Source of the DNA: Anastatus disparis
Taxonomy: Eukaryota > Arthropoda > Insecta > Hymenoptera > Eupelmidae
Direction of reading: 5' to 3'
DNA: 64,000 bases
NCBI GenBank assembly: GCA_017163975.1
Contig: JAFFSR010000240.1
Location: forward strand, 558,001-622,000
In this document: positions 49,651 to 62,190 of the stretch, in pieces
Layout: each line of letters begins with the position of its first letter
Position numbering within the stretch: position 1 is the first letter of the stretch
The notes under the pieces: model-generated
What the model saw: the letters and a program-made list of their open reading frames with translations, nothing else
The model's database searches: none
What the model was told of the DNA's origin: nothing
Translations under genes and position numbers: made by a program

Positions 49651-51091
49651 TAAAGAGGAAAGGATAATTTTATATTTACGATTATGAAAGCAATTCGGAT
49701 TTTATTGACTGGCACTGTGATATTTGTATGTGATTCGAAAGAAGAAATAATTTGTTAAATGTAGATATAACATGACTATTCAAAGAAACGTAATATTATA
49801 ATTTTATACAGCTTATATATTTAAGATATTCAAATTCTTTATCATAGCAATGATGAATGATAGCAAGACATGTGAATGAAATATCAAAATAAAAAATGTT
49901 TATGATGTTCATCAGTAACTAAATTATATATTATTATTTTTGTCGTCTTCTAATAATTAATGGAATAAACGATTATACACCAAGTAAGGAATTTATCTTT
50001 TCCTAATTTGATAATCAAGTCAATCAGTTTACAGTTGTATTACTTCCTTTTAAAGTATTTATTATATTTATGCTAGTAAATAATAGTTTAAATCAATATT
50101 CAATAAATAATGCAATTTTTCTTCGAACTAGTCGACTAAAAACGTAAGCATATATTAAATTTTCTTGGAATATTTTTGAATTATCGTTTTCCATTAATTT
50201 TAAATAAATAATCATCGTATTTTCCAAGATATCAATTGCAAACATTGTAGAAAAGTAGAGAAAAATAATTTCAACAGCTTTCATCCGCAATAGCTTGGAA
50301 CCGTTACTGGAAATGTTCAGTCTAAATTGGAAAAGTGAGTGGGCACGATGTGTCCGATAAGAAGAGTTGTAAACGATTTTCCATAACGTTGTGGTCTCTA
50401 CATAAAAAGAAGAAAAAAGAATGACAAAGAAGGAAAATGGAAGGAACTCCGTAAGTTTCGTTCGATCGATTATCGATAACTTGCAGACAGAAGAATAAGC
50501 GAGACCAAACTCATCTTTAGGCGTTGAACTATCGAATGTAAAATTCAATTTCTGTTATTTAATGTTCCAAAACAAGTTTCAAATGAGCGTGATGCTGTTA
50601 CTATTTATTGAAATAGATAACTTTGCTCTCAATATTTCTAGATCAATTATTTTTAATGAATTAATAAATTCTCTTTTTCATTTGCTCATGTTATTTAATT
50701 TTATTTTAATATAAAGTATGAAATTCCGTTACTCATGAGTCATTTAATTTAGAAACAACTAATTCAACTTGAAAAATAAAAACTAAAAGAATTTTTATCT
50801 TGTGTTTACTATTTTTTTTTTTACAAAAAGAAAAAGGTTTTATTCAATTAATGTTTAATGTTTTTAATTGATTGTGGATTCAAAAGAAAAGTAAAATACA
50901 AAAACAAAAATAATTTAGTAACAATGTGATTTTGTTAAATTTCTTTATTATTTTTCAAATTATATAAAAACACAAAGAATTTTTTAAATTTTTTTCTATA
51001 AAAAATAAAAAATTTTTGTTAATTCAAATGAAATACGATTGGATACAAAAAAAGCTCGAATAAACAGAGTAATTTTAAGATTATTTTTTTT
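49651..51091. other. AT-rich stretch, no gene seen
   Basis: The minus frame at 50093-50548 (151 codons) includes a more complex patch at 50260-50540 but has no recognisable domain and no splice sites of note; not called. Confidence 0.5.
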
Positions 51092-51296
51092 TAAATTTTT
51101 TAGCGTCGCTGCATTTATGCTATTAATACGATCGTAATTAGCGACAGAGGTCATTTCAATGTCTTCATGAACTTCAGCACATATAACATACAGTGGTGCT
51201 TGTATCAATCAGCCGCCGAGAGCGGGATTCGAACTCGCATCCTCGAGATTACGAGTCCATCGCTCTACCGAATGAGCCACTGAAGACCTCTCTAAG
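51092..51296 (-). mobile_element. tRNA-derived SINE, copy 4
   Basis: Minus-strand head with A box (GGCTCATTCGGTAGAGCG), B box (GAGTTCGAATCCC) and anticodon loop compatible with CGT. The body has diverged (GTGCTGAAGTTCATGAAGAC) and the tail reads GTCGCTAATTACGATC, then GCATAAATGCAGCGACGC. No clear target-site duplication. Confidence 0.85.
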
Positions 51297-51700
51297 GCTT
51301 AATATTTTTATAAAGGCTTTTATCTAGTAAATAATATTTCTTCAATCAAATAAAGTAACAACAGAATAAAAACATTACAAAAATAATAAAAATTTATTTA
51401 AATAATTTTCATTGAATAAATTTGAACTTATTGGAATAAATTAAAATTATTTTTGAAAAGCAATTATTATTCATTCGTTGATCATTGGATTAAGTAAAAA
51501 GTAATTAAAAAATAAAATAAAAATTTAAAAAATTTTTTAAAAAATTATTACATGAAAAAAAATCTTTAAAATAGAAAGTTCAGTCAATGTCAATATTCTG
51601 ACTACAGTACAAGCTACTTAATCAAACCGTATAAGTTCAGTACCAATTTGTTCCTCATTTTATCAAATATATGCATATTCTAAAAGCCACAATACATTAC
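51297..51700. other. AT-rich stretch, no gene seen
   Basis: Simple A/T sequence. Confidence 0.6.
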
Positions 51701-52560
51701 ATTTCCTCAAGATCCTTCTCCCACGTACATACTCTTGAACTTGACTAAATAATTGCCTTGGCAAACCCGTTACTCGTATTAGTAGTAGTAGTAGCAGCAG
51801 TAGAAGCGGTAGTAACTATTCCTCTCTGTCTCATTTGATGGTCGCGCGAGCTCGCACGTGCGTGTCACTCGCGCTCGCGCAATTACGTAAGCTGTATGGC
51901 ATAACACAAGCAGCCCATTCATTATTCATATATAAACTTGAAACGCATAAATAGGGCTGTTTCCATTCATAATCCATAACACATCCGCGACATCCTTATA
52001 TATATGTTACTTTGCACATATGTATACCATACAATGACTTCACCATTTTGTTGAAACGTTTTATGAGTATAGGTCATGAAAGGCCAGATATTGTGTACGT
52101 ACGTGTATACATATGCAAGATATGGTTGAAAGACCACACAGGGTAATATAGCGAATGTTACGTCAGTGTTGTTGAGGTAAAGTTTTAAACGAATATAATA
52201 GGCCGAACAGAAGCCTCTTACAAGCTTCGAGCATTTATATATATATGTGTGTACATATATATACGCGTGTACATTTCAAAGAGGGAGAGTTTTACGCTCT
52301 TTTCTCTTTTTTTTCAAGTGCCTATCCTATTGAAGTGAGCACGCACGCGTGTACGAGAGAAATAATTCATAGAATCCTTTACGTTTCGTTTTTTTTTTCA
52401 TTTTCTTTGTCCAGTTTATATTTTCTCTTGTACTTTGTATTTCTTTTTTTCATGTTATTTATTCGTGTGGCAAATGTAGCTTTTAGAACGTTTTGTATTG
52501 TCACACGTACGGGAAATAATGATCGTTTTGATTTTGAATATGCGTGAATACTGTTTACTA
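51701..52560. other. GC-rich island with AGT/AGC repeat
   Basis: AGT/AGC trinucleotide run at 51780-51812, a CpG-dense patch at 51840-51890 (GGTCGCGCGAGCTCGCACG), then TA/CA/CG alternations (52080-52115, 52235-52275). The F/S/L-rich frame at 52245-52547 is not supported. Candidate enhancer or promoter. Confidence 0.35.
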
Positions 52561-53169
52561 TATTTTACCATCAGAAAACGCTGTGACTAAAGTACCATAT
52601 ACGATTAATATGACTATTTCAAAAGTACTTCATGTAACGGTTTTTAAATGGAACGTTTAATTGAATGATTCGTTTTTTGTAATGAAAAAAGAAAAAAATT
52701 ATAAAAAATTATAAAATGAAAAGAAAATTGAGATTAATTCCGAAACTTGTTTCATGTTTTATTTAAATGCATAACTGGAATAATATAATATAGAAAATTT
52801 TTATTAGTTCTTATAAATGATAATTTATGACGAAAAATATACTTATGTGAAACAGATGTTCAATCTTTGTAACTAATAAATTTAATAATTTTAAAATTTA
52901 TTCGAATGAATGCTTTATAAATTTCAAAATTCTCAATTTTTAATTAGACTCTATTCTTATAATAACATGATTTTTACAATTGTAAAATTATGTTACAAAT
53001 ATATATTATAACTTGATTTTATTTGAAAAAAGCTATTTTTTAAAATAATAAAAATTCAATAAAAAATTTTTTAGCGAAGTAATAAACTCTGTTTAAAAGT
53101 TTATTTCTATTTTGAAATTTAAAAAAGATTTTAATTATTAAATATAATTATTTCATTTTAAATTTGATA
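52561..53169. other. AT-rich stretch, no gene seen
   Basis: Simple sequence up to the hairpin element. Confidence 0.6.
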
Positions 53170-53366
53170 TATTTTTTTCGCCATTCTAACCCTAAAATCG
53201 CAACTTTTTTGCTCTTTTTTGGCTCTCATGGCGAAAAATACACTACGCAACTAGTATGGAAAGGCTTTTTTACAAAACTCGTTACGACCTTCATCTTCGG
53301 GTCGGGTCGTAAACTTCTCATTTCGTAAATAAAGCCTTTCCATACCCATTACGTAATGTACTATTT
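53170..53366. repeat. Twin-hairpin foldback element, copy B
   Basis: Hairpin 1 (about 53170-53240): ATTTTTTTCGCCAT pairs with ATGGCGAAAAATA. Hairpin 2 (about 53235-53366): CTAGTATGGAAAGGCTTTTT and CTCGTTACGACC pair with GGTCGTAA and AATAAAGCCTTTCCATAC around a short GC-rich centre (CTTCGGGTCGG). The right end CGTAATGTACTAT is shared with the element at 59.4 kb. Its core differs from the other two copies. Confidence 0.65.
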
Positions 53367-53449
53367 AAATTTTAGAAAAGTTTAACAACTAATAAAAAAT
53401 TTGGCTTTATCCTAAAAAATTAATAAAAATAAAATAAAAGGGTTGGCTA

Positions 53450-54530
53450 TTCTCTTGATTTTGTAATTCGAACGCATTTAATTCTCTTTGCACACTTGGT
53501 TCGGTCTTTCTCTCAAACTTTCGTCATCCCCCCTCCCCCATGATTTCTTTTTGCATCTCATTATACAAGGCTTGCCTTTCATTCACTTTCTCTCTCCTTC
53601 TATTCCTTTTTCCCCGTGAGCGCTTGTGGTTCTATATCCTCGAAACTGCGTTTCGCAATTTGCCTAAGCAAACCAACCCTCAGAGAAATTCATATCCGTC
53701 CTCCTTTAGCTCGGCTCGAATCTGCGTATCGCTTTACCGCATATAAGATCCTTAACTTCTCTCTCTTCCTCTCTCTTTCTCTTTCTCTCTTGTGCAATTT
53801 CGCGAGGCAGCCTTAACCACGTTTCACATCGGTGAAATGAGCCAAATACGAAGAAAGCCGGTACAACCTATGCATTATGAGCTATGTGGATTTAAAGCTA
53901 AACTCAGTATATGTATATATTTTACCTTCGACTTTTATCCTTATACTTGCTCCAGAACAGTTCGCATATACAGTTTTCCTTTTAATTTCATATTTTCCTT
54001 TCTTCTCTTTTTTTAAATATTTTCTTCTTTCTTTTTCTAACGCATTAATATTGCGGTTGACTCGTGCCTTCTATCTTTTTTTCTTCGTCTTCTCTCCTTT
54101 TTTTCTACTCACGGGTGCAATTACGAAAAAAATTCATTGCTCTCTTGATAAATGCGCGGTACTTGCTCTTATACCCTTTTATGTTAGGTGGAATATCCAG
54201 TTTCATTGCACTGCTGTAATTATTACACTTTTCTTTTTTCTTTTTTTTTTAACGGTATAGCGAAGTAGACTATACGCGCGCCACGGCTATACGGAGCCGA
54301 ACTTTTCGTAGGTTTTAATTATGTGCAGTTGGGTGGCTTTTTGAAAAGTCGTGAACTTTATTATAATCTCCGTTGGGGGATAAGGACGCCTAACGACTCT
54401 GCAATTTAATTAATGTATTTATGAGGAACCTCGCGGCAGAGAGTAAGAGGAAAAGTACAAAGTCAGGAGAGACAGAAAGAGAGAAACTTTCTCGTTCTAA
54501 TCTGTGTTGTGTACTTTGACTTTGGAAATA
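53450..54530. other. GC-richer island with CT tracts; homeodomain-type motif cluster at the end
   Basis: CT-rich stretches (53580-53600, 53755-53795), complex CpG-containing sequence at 53600-53830 and a GC-rich patch at 54250-54460. The patch includes TTTAATTAATG and TTTATGAGG, which are homeodomain/Hox-like sites. Several overlapping plus frames (53540-54260) are F/L/S-rich and not called. Candidate enhancer. Confidence 0.35.
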
Positions 54531-55540
54531 CAGTAACAGTTTAATTATGCAAAAACACAATGTAAACGTCGTTGTAATATAATATTACTTTTATGTTGCA
54601 AATTGGATTTTTTTTGGAAATTTCTAAAATTATTTGAATAAACAAAGGGATTTGAACATTTATCTAGACAATTAGGTCTCGACTAAGGTTTTAACTATTA
54701 TAATGAGAAAGCGAAAGTAAACTTTTTGTACTGTCTTAAAATATTTTTCATGGTAGTATTGGTAACATTTTCATATTATCCAAACACTTTACTGTAAAAA
54801 ATTTGTTATAAAATAAAAAATAATTCATAAAAATATTAATTTCTATTAACAATGATACGATACTTTTTTTTAGTCAGCACCTGAAGTAGTTAAAAACGAT
54901 TGCGATAAAAATAATGTCTATATAAATGTTTTTATATGATTTACAAATATACCTTACCTTTTTCAGAACTGAATTTACCAATTTTAAAAGGGTTCATGCT
55001 CATTTTCAAATCGATTTCCGCAATAAAAAAAGCTTTTTTTCTCTTTCCCAGTTTTCTTAATTTCTAAATCACATGTATAATAATTCCACTCTGAGATAAA
55101 AAATTATTAAAAAACAAGAAAATCAAAAATTTCTGAAAAAGTTATATAAATTAATATAAAAATTGTAATGTTTTTTAATCTTATTTCTAAATGGCTAATA
55201 ATAAAGATCTTAAATAAAAATAATTAAAAAAAAATTATTTTATATTACTAATTGAATTTCATAATTAAAATACTAGATCAAAAACAGCAAGATTTCGTAC
55301 GAAAAGCAGAAGAAACTTTAATTATTTGGCTTCCTCGTGAATCTTTCAAACTTTCTTTCCGAAAAGTAACATTAAGGTTTCGCTTAAATATATATATTCA
55401 ATCGAGATAATCTACAAGCACTAGTCTTGTAGCTATTATTTTGTAGAAAAGTTTTTCGAAAACAAAATCCTACAACTATTATACAATTATATATCCTGAC
55501 CAAATCCTTCCAAGACGAAAATTTTAATTAATCCTACAAC
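54531..55540. other. AT-rich stretch, no gene seen
   Basis: No gene or repeat noticed. Confidence 0.6.
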
Positions 55541-55920
55541 AAACCCCCCTCCTGCCGCTGCTTCTGCCTTGGGTACAAGTTAAAGCGCTTGACGAGATTA
55601 CGAGTATCGTTATACGAGCAAAATTCGATATATAGTTATATATGGATGTGTATATACATGTAACCGTTGCTTTTCTCTACTCTTGTTAAGACCGAACAAG
55701 AAAGTCGTTATGCGAAATCCCGCCCTCTTCCAACAAAATCCCTTAAAGCATGATATTCCTCACTATACTGTAAGGTATACTTTATAAGACTTGTCGACGC
55801 CATCGAGAAAGAAGACCTATTTTTCAATCTTTTTTTTTCCTCAGTTAAAATCTCGCCAACTGCATCGCTTCTTTTTCGATACAAGAAAACGTTGTACAAT
55901 AGGTTACTAAAAATACAATG
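55541..55920. other. GC-richer island
   Basis: Contains CCCCCCTCCTGCCGCTGC near 55545, unique CpG-containing sequence and TA/TG runs. The minus frame 55708-55899 is unrecognised. Candidate regulatory element. Confidence 0.3.
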
Positions 55921-56449
55921 GATCGTATTATCTATACTTCTTTTATTCTTTTTGGTTGATTTTCTTCTTTTTTAATATTCAAATCTCCTTGGAAGATGTA
56001 ATCATTTGAAAATTTTGTGAAAAGAGATTATTATGGATTTGTTTAGTTGAAAAAAAATTTGTTTCTCTACTACGTTTAATATTTTTAGAACTTTCATAAA
56101 AAAGAAGCTTTTCGTAAATGAAATTTAAAATTGATTTTTTTATAAAGAAGAAAAAATTTATGTTTTGAGTAATTTTAAAATAAAAAAACGTTTAAATATG
56201 AGCCCCATGAATTTCACGAATCTTTCACATTTTCAACATCAATTTATCTTCCTAATTTATTGTTATCGTATACCCTTATTTCAAAATATCTTAAAAGATT
56301 TTCCATAAATTTTATATTTATTATCATGCTATCAAAATTATATCCTCCAAAATAAAATAATTCATTTGAAGTATTTACAATTTTTATTTCTTTTTTAACC
56401 AAAAAGAAAAAAGAAATTGCAATTTTTATATAAAATCCTTTTCTTTACT
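55921..56449. other. AT-rich stretch, no gene seen
   Basis: Simple sequence. Confidence 0.6.
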
Positions 56450-57240
56450 ACAATTTTATTTTGCATATCCACTTCTCTACAAACCTTATATTTCTTTCTT
56501 CAATCTTTTCCGGCTTCATAATTTCGAATGAGATTTCTCATATAAGTATATGTATAGAAGAAAACTTGGGCACTTGGTACTCCAATCAGAGACAAGCCAC
56601 GAGAGCAAAATGTAACGCTTCTTCTCTCAAAAAGATGCGCGTATTATACATCTTTCTTTCTTTAAAAATCTTACAGTAGTATTCGCTTCTTTCTATCTTT
56701 TCTTCTACTTCTTCTTCATCTTCTTCTTCTTCTTCTTTCAGTTTCTTTCCATCAGCGAAACTTTCTTCTCACCAAAATCCTTTGTGTTTATTTTACTCTT
56801 TTTTATTTTCGTTTTACTTTTTCCTTTTTTTTTACTCTCTCACAGCTTTCTTGACTTTTGTGCGTTTTTCTTACTTCCTCGCCCATTCGCTCCGCATTCG
56901 TTTTCTTTATATCCGCCACAACTCTTCGCCTTTACGCTTCTTATTTCCTACCACTTTTTTTTTCCTTACCTAACGTTATACCGTCTTATATCTTCGGCAC
57001 TACTTGCTTTTTCTTTTTATCTTCCTTCCTTTTTTCGGTTTCTTCTTATTTTCTTTTATATAAAAGCGTATATATTTCTTTTTTCACGCTACGCAATTTG
57101 CATCTTTTCATGGGTTGCTTGTTGCATTATTTGTAATAGAGATTTGTTCGTTTATATCTTTTTTTTTGTTTATATTCATTTTTATTTTATATTTGCTTTC
57201 GTGAGATTTTAAATTACATATTCGGATTATTTCGAGCAGA
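56450..57240. other. Pyrimidine-rich tract with (TTC)n
   Basis: (TTC/TCT)n at 56700-56740 and several hundred bases of C/T-rich plus strand. The long F/L/S/Y-rich frames at 56782-57212, in all three plus-strand frames, result from pyrimidine bias and are not genes. Confidence 0.45.
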
Positions 57241-57590
57241 ACAGACATCTTCATCTCTATTTAATTTTTATGAGCTTACCGTAATATAACCTCCTTTTTT
57301 TCTTCCTTTTATTATTGCGCAGTAAAAAAAAGGAAATTGTATAAGACTTTTTATTAAACTTTATATCTGACGTAATACATATTTATTTTCATTATGTTAT
57401 AATTAAAATATTTAATGATAAATTTTAATAATAAAATTAAATTTATTGATAAAATTTATTATTTATCCATAAAAAATGATTTTTACTAAAATGCGAGTAA
57501 TTGAAATGCACAGGGATTTATTTTCTCTCTAAAATTCACAATAGAATTTCTAATTATATCTAATTATAAATCCAGTAGTCTTGAATTACA
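57241..57590. other. AT-rich stretch, no gene seen
   Basis: Simple sequence. Confidence 0.6.
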
Positions 57591-58420
57591 TATACATATG
57601 GCTTTACCCTTACAAAATAACCCAGGCATATATACCAACATTCTCATCAAGACCGCAGGAATTGTACACACAAGGATTGAGTAGCAAATAGGAGGAAGGG
57701 GATGTAAGGGGGAGAAGGAGTAGAGGTTTCGACCTAAACACCCCCAAGTACGTAATTCCCCAAGTCAAAGGCATATATATTAGTTGGTATATACTCTCTC
57801 TTGTGTCATTTCCATTGAAATACACGCGTAGTCTGCGCAATAATGAGACACCAATATTCGTTGTAACAATATGTTCTTGTTTGAAATTTGACATGACATC
57901 TTTGCCCCTCTCCTCTGAACCCCTTGCATCCTTCGTAAATCAAAGTTATACTATATCACTTTCTCTCTCACTCCCTCTCTCGTTCTCTCACTTCATAGAT
58001 GTAATATAACATCTGGTTTCTCTATATCTCAGCACTTGGGTTTTGGTTTTCGAGCGTGTAACCTCTATAATTGACCTCTACAGGAATGCACTAAATTTGT
58101 GGAGAGAGAGAGAGAGAGAGCTGAGAGGAGAGAGCCAGAATGAGTGAGTTTAGGTAAACCACGTTAGCTATCTACCTCCTTCGCGACACGGTTAATTACA
58201 ATACAGAGAGATAGGGTTGACCATGAATACAACGGTTATGTAGACATGGTTACGTTAACTCTAAAGAGAGAGAAAGAGGGAGATAGAGTCTCTGCCCAAA
58301 TGTGCACATATATATGTGTATATGTTTGTATCAAAGCTTTAGTCTTGTTCTGTTGCCCTATCTCTGAGTAAACTTGCTTTTGCACGTGTATTAATTGGAT
58401 GGAATAACATGTTTGAAATT
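57591..58420. other. GC-richer island with CT and GA tracts
   Basis: Unique CpG-containing sequence at 57600-57850, CT tracts at 57960-57990, a (GA)10 run at 58101-58120 and GA tracts at 58264-58280. Overlapping frames on both strands are unrecognisable. A GAGA-rich regulatory element is a reasonable guess. Confidence 0.35.
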
Positions 58421-59146
58421 GTAGTCGAGGGTTTATTACTTTGTATTTCTTGTACTTTTTTTTTAAATTTCATTAAAAGGTTCATTCGTTTAAGGCGAAT
58501 ACTTTTATAACACGTGGAATTATTTAATTGCTTTTATAGCACTGCGTGAGCTAAATTCGCGTTTTCTACACCATTTAGCGGGAGCTAAATACAACTTTTT
58601 TGAACTGTGTAAAAAAGTACTACCGTCAGAAATTTTGCACTTTATTATACTGTTCAAAAAAGTAATATCGAAATCACGCATCACAATCACTCTTTGTATA
58701 TATATTAATACGTAGAAATGTCTTTTCACACATGATAATACGTAGAAAATCAATCAAAAAATATAAATACTTTAATAAAGAATTGAAAACATCAAGAAAA
58801 TCAAAACTATAGTTTATAAATTACTGTTGTGCCGTGAGTTGTCGAAACAAAACATCTGTGAGCGGCGCGCATGCGTGTACAGTGTGTACGGCCTAAGAAT
58901 GAGAAAGAAAGAGATAGCTGTACGAACAATAAACTAGATGCTTTGCTTTGTCTGACCTGTGTATACATAAATCTAAATAATCGACAAGTTCTCTTTTTAT
59001 CATATTGTATTTAATTAATAAAATATCACTGACATCAATACTTATTTGATATAATTTCTCAATCTAAGAATATTTTTGATATCGTTTTTGCTTTTTTTTG
59101 TTTGCGATGGGTCTATCATTGATAATAAATAGTTTTACTTTTTTCG
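58421..59146. other. Mostly AT-rich; GC-rich patch at 58850-58940
   Basis: The patch reads GAGCGGCGCGCATGCGTGTA and is followed by GA-rich sequence. A short inverted repeat (ACTTTTTTGAAC near 58593, its complement near 58654) is also present. No gene supported. Confidence 0.45.
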
Positions 59147-59349
59147 ATTTATCATTCGTGGTGTGCATAGTTTTGCTGATATATAGAATTCGTTTTTATT
59201 TATGAATTATCATTCGTGGTGTGCATAGTTTTGATGATATATAGAATTCGTTTTTATTTACGAATTATCATTCGTGGTGTGCATAGTTTTGCTGATATAT
59301 AGAATTCGTTTTTATTTACGAATTATCATTCGTGGTGTGTATAGTTTTT
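59147..59349. repeat. 58-bp tandem array, about 3.4 units
   Basis: The landmark GTGTGCATAG recurs at 59161, 59219 and 59277, and as GTGTGTATAG at 59335, each exactly 58 bases apart. Units include ATTCGTGGTGTGCATAG and TATATAGAATTCGTTTTTAT and differ by only one to three bases. The array ends about 27 bases before a twin-hairpin element. Confidence 0.95.
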
Positions 59350-59375
59350 GATAATATTGATTTTCTGGGGTATTA

Positions 59376-59542
59376 ATTACGTGTGGCGAATTTATCTCAC
59401 ACGTGCTATAAAATAATATACGATACGTGTGCTCGAAGTGGTCCTCTTACACGACGTGCATAGCACCCTCGCTGCGCTCGGGCGCTAACTGCACGCCGTG
59501 TAAAAAAGGACCACTTAGAGCACGTGTATCGTAATGTACTAT
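59376..59542. repeat. Twin-hairpin foldback element, copy C
   Basis: Hairpin 1 (59376-59408): ACGTGTG...CACACGT. Hairpin 2 (59413-59542): left arm ATACGATACGTGTGCTCGAA and GTGGTCC, then ACACGACGTGC, paired with the right arm ending CACGTGTATCGTAATGTACT. The centre is a core at 59464-59485 (CACCCTCGCTG then CGCTCGGGCGC). That is the reverse complement of the core at 26975-26996 except for one base. Non-coding. Confidence 0.75.
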
Positions 59543-61690
59543 AGCTAAATGGACCTTGTATAATGGTTTAATTTGATAGTTTAATAATACATTAAATTCC
59601 AGTTTTGTAATAATGAAAAAATATATCCGAACGTATGTTACGAATCTATAAAATTCTAAAAATAATTTTTAACTCAGTGTATTGTTAATTTAATTACAGT
59701 TGTAATAGGCCAATCATTGTAAAATTAAGTAATAAATTTGCAAAAATTTTTTAAATGGTAATAATTAATATTATTCTAATTAAAATGATAATCAATATAA
59801 TTCTTCATAATCAAAAGAAAAACTCATCATCATAAAAACAATTAATGTGTATGTAAAAAAGAAAGATCAAGTTTATACGTTAATTTGACAAAAAGAGCAA
59901 TATTGTTTTTACTTTCTTATAAAAAAAAAGCATAGTATCGGTGAAAACATTTTTTATATTTTTTAATTTATTTGAATATATTTCGACGTAGAGAGTAAAA
60001 AAAGTGGTTCACAAAAAATGTCCGTATATATGTTTTTACGCTTGCATTTTTTCTTAAAAAGTACTCGATTGATTTTCTACCAATTTTGCACACAAATTGT
60101 GTTCAACTACCGCAAGATGAAAAGCTATTTTAAGTTTTGAAACAATTGTAATTAATTTTTTTTGGATTGCAAATTGTATTTTTTTAAATCTGATTTAACT
60201 GTAAAAATTTATGTGAGTTTAAGCTCACAAAATGTAGATTTTATTAAGAATTTGTAGAAATTTCTTTTGCAGCGTTTTAATTTAAAATATTATAAAGTTT
60301 ATTTAAATACTATCACAATAATTTATAGTATTTATATTTGCTACTAATATTAAATTTCAATAAATGTAAAAAAGTTTTGAATGAAGATGTAATGCAATAA
60401 TAAATTTTTATTACCAAACAAAGTAAAAAATATTTAAATTTTGTTTTGAAAAAAGTTTTATATATATTAAGAAAATATTTGTTGCAAGTCATATCTTAAC
60501 ATCCTACATTTGAAAAATACAAGTATTAATAAATAACAATTTCAAGTTCATAAGCAGAAAATAAACTACGTAAAAGAATGCTATGTGTGATTATTTATTG
60601 TGTATAAATAAACATACGTTTGAAAATTGCATATACTCTGTAAAAAAGTAAATTGCATTGTAAACGCTTACTTTTCTGATTTGTTTAATAAAGAATGATT
60701 CAAAATTAAAGAAAATGTTTTATACCATACTATAACATTTCTGCCGCTTTTACGTTTAAATTTTATTGTTTCAATTTATTTTATAAATCTATCGAAACAA
60801 ATTTTTTATTTTTATTTTAATTTCTGTTATTAATAATTGAACTGAATCATATCCATTATTTAATGAAAATAAAAAATTTATTTTTATTGTTACAGGTGAG
60901 TTAACTTTAATGCTAAAACAAAATCGTTACAGCTATATACGTAAGTAAGCAAATTGAATTTCATATTTTATTTCAAGAAAATACAATTTTAATTAATTTA
61001 TAGAAGATCAGCTCATTAATAATTAATACTCACAATCACTGAAGGATGAAAAATTATTTCAAATTGAAAATATTGAATAATATATTTTTTATTAAAATTC
61101 ATAAATTAAATAATTTACAAAATTTTTAAATTAAGAAATTTATTATTCGTAAGCTTTGAATTTAAAAGTAAAATTAAGAATTCTCCTCTGAATAATAAAT
61201 TCGTTAAATAATTTGAGTAGAATACTAATTTTATGAAAATTCTTATTCAACAAAATTAAAAAAAAAATAAAAGTTTTCCAATAAAATTTGTAGAATTAAT
61301 CATTTATAAATTCTTAATATTATCATAAATTATAGCATTAATTGTTTTGATAAATAAAATACCTTATTCAATACAAAGCCATTTGTAAAATTCTAAACTT
61401 TATTTTCAATTTATTTATCATTAACAATTAGAAAAAATAAAAATCATACGGTAATTAAGCGTCTGTATGCCATTTCTAATTGTTAACCTAAAAACAAGCT
61501 TTCCTCCATATAACAAGCTATTATAGAGTTATAAATCATCTACCAATCAAGTTTAATTGGCATGCCATATAGGCCAAAGATTAATAACGCAAAAAAAAAG
61601 AAACCGTATAAAGCAATTGTATTCCAGGTATACGGTACAATTATAGGAAAACAGTTTATCAAATCATTGGAATATGAGAAAGAGTTGCGG
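59543..61690. other. AT-rich stretch, no gene seen
   Basis: Low-complexity sequence throughout. Confidence 0.6.
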
Positions 61691-62190
61691 GGAATAAAAT
61701 AAAGCTAAAACTTTGCTCAAAGCTTGACCTCACAATGCACTGCATCGCTTAGGGAATTATATACAAAGTTAAATGTCTGATGCATAACTGACTTATTCTA
61801 CTTACATATATACACATGTATATGCGATTTATTTTATTTTGTGACCCTCTTTTTTTCTCTCTCTCCCATTGTTGCAGTATTATTTGTTCGTGAATCAAAT
61901 CATTTGGTATCGCTGATTCATGTAATTGATCTATTCCCCCCTTTCTCTGCACCCCCAGCGTCGCTGAGCGTGACGATAGCTTGTAAATGAATTTAAAATA
62001 TATAGCTTTTAAACAAAGTAGTTTGAGTTTGTTGTGCTTCGTTGTTTCGTTTTGATTTTATTTTTTTTTATTTATATATATTTCAACGTTAGCGGTATGT
62101 AAATATAAGCGGTGAGGGAATAAATTTTCTTCGCGCGATAAATTACGGCTTTATCGCCTCTAGCGATTATCGCTTATACCCGAAAGAGAG
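61691..62190. other. GC-richer island
   Basis: CT tract at 61850-61866, GCGTCGCTGAGCGTGACG at 61959-61976 and a CG-containing segment at 62090-62185 with repeated GCGATTATCGC-like sequence. No exon supported. Confidence 0.3.

Noticed and set aside
50093..50548. 151-codon minus-strand frame
   Set aside because: No recognisable domain, composition close to that of the AT-rich background, no splice support.
56782..57212. Three overlapping plus-strand frames up to 142 codons with hydrophobic character
   Set aside because: All three frames of one C/T-rich tract are open, so the hydrophobicity comes from pyrimidine bias and not from a membrane protein.
58590..58670. Inverted repeat ACTTTTTTGAAC and its complement as a further twin-hairpin element
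   Set aside because: Arms are only about 13 bp, largely A/T, and neither the shared core nor the shared end is present.
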